Assembly: GCA_031287565.1 (NCBI GenBank) | Contig: JAITSS010000030.1 | Location: forward strand, 1-64,000 | Direction: 5' to 3' | Length of the DNA: 64,000 bases | Source of the DNA: Desulfobulbaceae bacterium | GTDB lineage: Bacteria > Desulfobacterota > Desulfobulbia > Desulfobulbales > Desulfocapsaceae | Shown here: positions 60,783 through 64,000 of the stretch, in pieces | How the letters are laid out: each line of letters starts with the position of its first letter | How positions within the stretch are numbered: the stretch's first letter is position 1 | Made by a program: the position numbers and the translations under genes | Notes under the pieces: generated by a model | What the model was told of the DNA's origin: nothing | Seen by the model: the letters and a program-made list of their open reading frames with translations, nothing else | Databases searched by the model: none

Positions 60783-62711
60783 TTATGCCTGACAGGCGCA
60801 AGTGACAATCCGATAACAGCGCAGGCAACGATCAGCCTCGCGCGCCGCCTCGGTAGCGGTAAAGCCTTTGTCCACTTCACGGAAATCAACCTTGCGCTCC
60901 GCCGCCGGTTCATGGGCAATCGCCGCGCGGGCGACACCTGCGGGCAACGGACCGTTTTTCGCCGGAATCATCGTCTGCAACTGTTTGACCAGGGCGAATT
61001 CGTCTTCCTCCGGCAGTTTTTCAATCACATTTTCGGCCAGATATTTGGCGATCTTTTTGCCGACCAGACGACCATGGGCGCAGGCGCCAATCAGGGTATC
61101 CGGGCCGGAAACATAATCGCCGCCCGCGAACAGGCCGGGCACGGCGGTCATCAGATTTTCATCGACGACCATGATGCCCCATTTGTCGAGTTCGACGCCG
61201 GGGACAGCGCCGGTGCAGGCGGTATCAACCTCCTGGCCAATCGCCGAAACCACGACATCGGCGGGAATGACATATTCCGAACCGGGAATTTCCACCGGAC
61301 GGCGGCGGCCAGAGGCGTCCGGCTCGCCCAGTTCCATCTTGCTGCATTCGAGGCCGACGACTTTGCCATTTTCGGCGACAATCCGCTTCGGCGCGACCAG
61401 AAAATGGAATTTGACTTCCTCGGCCTCGGCGTCATGAATTTCCACCGGATCGGCGGGCATCTCTTTGATGGTGCGGCGATAAACCAGATTGGCGTCGGTG
61501 AAGCCGACGCGAAAGGCCGTGCGCACGCAGTCAATGGCCACGTTGCCGCCGCCGACGACGGCGATGCTTTTGCCCTTGGGCAGCTCATCCAACCGACCCA
61601 GATTGACGTTGCGCAAGAAGGTGACGCCGGGGACAAAACCGTAGTACCCGGCGTCCTCACCCTCGACCCGCATCTTTTTGAAGGTGTGGCAACCCATGGC
61701 GACAAAAATGGCCTTAAATCCATCGGCCTTCAGACTCTCGATGGTGAAATCCTTGCCCAAAGCCTTGTTGTACTGAATTTCGACACCCAATTTTTCGGTT
61801 TCGCCAATTTCGCCGCGCAGGATTTCCCTGGGCAAGCGATAGTCAGGAATACCGACGGCGGCCATGCCGCCCGGCTCCGGCAGCATCTCAAATATTGTTA
61901 CTTTGTAGCCTTCTTTAGCCAGCACATTGGCGCAGGTGACGCCAGCCGGGCCAGCGCCGATGATGGCCACTCTCGCGTCTTTCGTCGCGCTTTTTTGCGC
62001 CGCGCCGCAGGAACAGCATGAGGATGGCTTAGCCTCAGCCTGACGCGCAAGCGCCACGTCGGCGACGAAGCGTTTTAAGTGTTTGATCTGTAACGCCCCG
62101 TCGGCGCGGCCACGCTGGCAGGCGGTTTCGCAGGGACGGACGCAGACGCGGCCAACAACACCGGGAATCGGCAGTTTCGACTTGATGACATCCAAGGATT
62201 CCTGAAAACGCCCGCGTTTTATGTCCTCGATGTATTGAGGAATATTCAGATGAATCGGGCATGCCTGCATACAGGGCGCGGTGACGAAGGACTTGTAGGC
62301 ATATGAGCCTTTTTGCGGCGGCGTCTTAATCGCGCTGACAAAATCGGCGCGAAAATGCTCAATCATGTAGGCAATCGCCTTCGGCGAGGTCTGGCCAATG
62401 TCGCAGAACGAAGCCTGTCCGATGGTATCCGCCAATTCGATAATCTGATCGAGATGGCTTTCGCTGCCCTGACCGGCCACGATTTTATCGAGCAGATCGG
62501 CTATCACCTGGGTGCCGACGCGGCAGGGAATGCAGTGGCCGCAGGAATTGTCGCGGACGGCGTGGGCATATTCGGCGCACAGGCCAACAATATCAATATT
62601 CGGGTCGGTGACGGACACCTCGCCCCAGGCGACCACCGCCGCCACATCTCTGGCGCCGTATCGCAGCGGTTTCACTTCACTGCCCCAACTGTTGAAGACT
62701 GAATTCGCCAT
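60783..62711 (-). CDS. NuoF-type iron-sulfur domain fused to a GltD-like NAD(P)/FAD oxidoreductase
   Basis: A 642-residue flavoprotein. Residues 1-140 match only the C-terminal iron-sulfur part of NuoF (RDNSCGHCIPCRVGTQVIAD, CDIGQTSPKAIAYMIEHF); the FMN/NADH-binding lobe is absent. A GltD-like part follows: a ferredoxin-like Cys block (APCMQACPIHLNIPQYIEDI, CVRPCETACQRGRADGALQI), FAD motif VAIIGAGPAGVTCANVLAKE, NADPH motif IAVVGGGNVAIDCVRTAFRV, then PGLFAGGDYVSGPDTLIGAC. It probably accepts NAD(P)H electrons and passes them to iron-sulfur partners, or the reverse. It is the third of three coupled genes. Confidence 0.83.
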   Translation of the reverse strand: MANSVFNSWGSEVKPLRYGARDVAAVVAWGEVSVTDPNIDIVGLCAEYAHAVRDNSCGHCIPCRVGTQVIADLLDKIVAGQGSESHLDQIIELADTIGQASFCDIGQTSPKAIAYMIEHFRADFVSAIKTPPQKGSYAYKSFVTAPCMQACPIHLNIPQYIEDIKRGRFQESLDVIKSKLPIPGVVGRVCVRPCETACQRGRADGALQIKHLKRFVADVALARQAEAKPSSCCSCGAAQKSATKDARVAIIGAGPAGVTCANVLAKEGYKVTIFEMLPEPGGMAAVGIPDYRLPREILRGEIGETEKLGVEIQYNKALGKDFTIESLKADGFKAIFVAMGCHTFKKMRVEGEDAGYYGFVPGVTFLRNVNLGRLDELPKGKSIAVVGGGNVAIDCVRTAFRVGFTDANLVYRRTIKEMPADPVEIHDAEAEEVKFHFLVAPKRIVAENGKVVGLECSKMELGEPDASGRRRPVEIPGSEYVIPADVVVSAIGQEVDTACTGAVPGVELDKWGIMVVDENLMTAVPGLFAGGDYVSGPDTLIGACAHGRLVGKKIAKYLAENVIEKLPEEDEFALVKQLQTMIPAKNGPLPAGVARAAIAHEPAAERKVDFREVDKGFTATEAAREADRCLRCYRIVTCACQA

Positions 62712-62740
62712 GTTTTTCTCCTGTTTGTTCAGTATCGATT

Positions 62741-63508
62741 TCAGATGGCGGCCCGCTCAAAACAAGGGGCCGGGTTCCTTTCCCGCGCACAGGCGGGACA
62801 GTACACGGCATCCAGCGTCAGCGCATCTTTTTTCAGCCTTTGCCGCAGCAGGTCAACGACCTTTTCAGTGGCGAACGGCGCGCCACAAACCTGACATTTT
62901 ACAAGGTCGATAACATTGGCCGTTTCGCCATACAGCGACAGCTCGCGTTTGTCATTTTTATCCTGAACCGTGAGCGCCCCGACCGGGCAGACATTGGCGC
63001 AGGCGCCGCAACCGACGCAGCGTTCCGCATCCAGAATGACCGCATCCGCCGCCTTGCCGCCTTGCGCGGCGTAAGAGAGCGCCGATACGCCGATTTTCTC
63101 CTGACATGCCTGGATACAGACGCCGCAGAGGGCGCAGGCGTCGCGCTTGGCGACGGCGAAGGGCGTGGCGAAAACGCCCAGACCCGCCGCCAGTTCCTTC
63201 ACCGCGATATTGTCAGGCATGGCGGCCAGCAACAACTGGATGATTGCTCGCCGCATCTTCTGTATTTTCGCGCTGTTGGCGCTGATTTCCATGCCCTCCG
63301 CCACCAGCAGATCGCAGGAGGCGGCGACCATCTTTTCCAGGCCAGGCGCTTGTACTTCAACGATACACAGGCGGCAGGCTTTATTTGGCCGCAACGCCCG
63401 CAACGAACAGAGCGTCGGAATGACGATTCCAACTTCGCGGGCCGCCGCCAGCGCCGTCGTCCCGACCGGGACTTCACATTTCTTCGCGTCAATAACTAAT
63501 TTCACCAT
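62741..63508 (-). CDS. NuoG/HoxU-like ferredoxin subunit
   Basis: A 255-residue protein. The ATG at 63508 follows GAGAGGTGG; a GTG at 63517 is the longer option. The N-terminal [2Fe-2S] domain holds Cys residues in IPTLCSLRALRPNKACRLC and AASCDLLVA. Two [4Fe-4S] motifs follow: CALCGVCIQACQEKIG and CVGCGACANVCPVGAL, then CQVCG and CPACAR zinc/cluster-like pairs. It resembles the electron-input subunits of NAD-reducing hydrogenases and formate dehydrogenases. It lies 29 bases before the flavoprotein gene. Confidence 0.83.
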   Translation of the reverse strand: MVKLVIDAKKCEVPVGTTALAAAREVGIVIPTLCSLRALRPNKACRLCIVEVQAPGLEKMVAASCDLLVAEGMEISANSAKIQKMRRAIIQLLLAAMPDNIAVKELAAGLGVFATPFAVAKRDACALCGVCIQACQEKIGVSALSYAAQGGKAADAVILDAERCVGCGACANVCPVGALTVQDKNDKRELSLYGETANVIDLVKCQVCGAPFATEKVVDLLRQRLKKDALTLDAVYCPACARERNPAPCFERAAI

Positions 63509-63532
63509 AAAATCCACCTCTCGGATACTTAA

Positions 63533-63982
63533 TCATTTGTCCAGACTAACCCATTGCAGGGCGTGCGCCGTGCATTTGCTGACACAGGCCGGTTGCAGGC
63601 CCTGGTCAACGCGGTCACGGCAGTGGTCGCATTTGCTCACGGTTTTCGTTTCGGCGTTCCACTGCGGCGCGCCCCACGGGCAGGCGGTGATGCAGAATTT
63701 GCAGCCGATGCACAGCGACTGGTCTACAAAGACGATGCCGTCTTCGCGCTTTTGCATCGCCCCGCTTGGACAAACCGCGACACACCACGGCGTATCGCAG
63801 TGAAAACAGGGCATGAAGGAAAATTCCGTCTTTGGCCGGTCGCCCACCACCTGGCTATGGTCGGCGATAATGCGGCAGTTGCGCGGGCCAAGCGGCAAGT
63901 CGTTTTTCGTCTTGCAATGCACCTCGCAGGCGTAACAACCGATGCAGCGGTTTTGTTTCAGTTGAATGATATGTTTGCCCAT
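63533..63982 (-). CDS. Four-cluster ferredoxin-like subunit (DmsB/HybA/FdhB type)
   Basis: A 149-residue electron-transfer subunit. Four cysteine motifs are seen: CIGCYACEVHCKTKNDLPLG, CFHCDTPWCVAVCP, CIGCKFCITACPWGAP and CDHCRDRVDQGLQPACVSKC. This is the pattern of the beta subunits of molybdopterin oxidoreductases and some hydrogenases. A GGGAGAGCCGCC ribosome-binding site precedes the ATG at 63982, at the window edge. It probably serves a catalytic subunit encoded upstream, outside the window. Confidence 0.88.
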   Translation of the reverse strand: MGKHIIQLKQNRCIGCYACEVHCKTKNDLPLGPRNCRIIADHSQVVGDRPKTEFSFMPCFHCDTPWCVAVCPSGAMQKREDGIVFVDQSLCIGCKFCITACPWGAPQWNAETKTVSKCDHCRDRVDQGLQPACVSKCTAHALQWVSLDK

Positions 63983-64000
63983 GGCGGCTCTCCCTTATGC

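Noticed and set aside
60756-62021. Long plus-strand frame of 421 residues
   Set aside because: It is antisense to the well-supported NuoF-GltD flavoprotein, has low-complexity composition and no family match.

Overview
This window is a stretch of Gram-negative bacterial chromosome that is mostly GC-rich, with two AT-richer stretches by eye (about 25.8-28.4 kb and the 35-46.6 kb nuo operon). Lipid A genes (lpxD, fabZ, lpxA, lpxI), use of LpxI, a complex I operon lacking nuoEFG, a tRNA-Gly/rplM/rpsI/argC/truA cluster, a split TauE/SafE-type permease and a NuoF-GltD iron-sulfur flavoprotein cluster together suggest an anaerobic or facultative deltaproteobacterial (Desulfobacterota-like) lineage. 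This placement is inference; no rRNA is present.

Layout. 0-2 kb: the 3' end of an IS481-like transposase abuts, and probably truncates, a DUF4928 gene that follows a C5-cytosine methyltransferase (a broken restriction-modification locus). 2-8.1 kb (minus): an operon-like run of ABC exporter, short GlmU-like uridylyltransferase, stand-alone AICAR transformylase, PqqD-like B1 and lasso-type B2 protein, and a KdnA-like aminotransferase. 8.5-18.7 kb (plus): Ogt, a MetE/UROD-like protein, a divergent DUF89-like protein, NamZ, lpxD-fabZ-lpxA-lpxI, MurU and AmgK. NamZ, AmgK and MurU outline a MurNAc salvage route interleaved with lipid A genes. 18.7-25.8 kb (minus): DUF3597, DUF4177, a 914-residue MORN-repeat exported protein, avtA, ubiE and asnS.

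25.8-28.4 kb (minus) is an AT-richer accessory block: a Sel1-repeat/trypsin-like lipoprotein, a secreted protein with an internal duplication, and a small membrane protein. 28.4-30.6 kb: hisB, a TtcA-like PP-loop ATPase and a canonical DUF89 protein. 30.7-33.8 kb (plus): tRNA-Gly, an intrinsic terminator, rplM, rpsI, argC, truA. A LysR regulator then diverges from nuoABCDHIJK, two MrpD-like antiporter subunits with a small membrane protein between them, nuoM and nuoN (35.1-46.6 kb), closed by a clear terminator.

46.8-56.1 kb (plus): a UvrD-type helicase, folC, an HNH endonuclease, then a signalling cluster: nucleotide cyclase fused to a cyclic-nucleotide sensor, hybrid histidine kinase with a dead receiver, and a receiver-GGDEF diguanylate cyclase. 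56.1-64 kb (minus): an acetyl-CoA hydrolase/transferase-GNAT fusion, apt broken by an A8 homopolymer, a TauE/SafE-type permease in two genes, and an electron-transfer trio (four-cluster ferredoxin, NuoG-like ferredoxin, NuoF-GltD flavoprotein) whose catalytic partner probably lies outside the window.

The observations most worth following are the orphan lasso-type B1/B2 pair, the complex I variant, the cyclase/kinase/GGDEF module, the perfect terminator immediately upstream of rplM, the apt frameshift, and the MORN protein with its repeated GWLKKVWPF motif.
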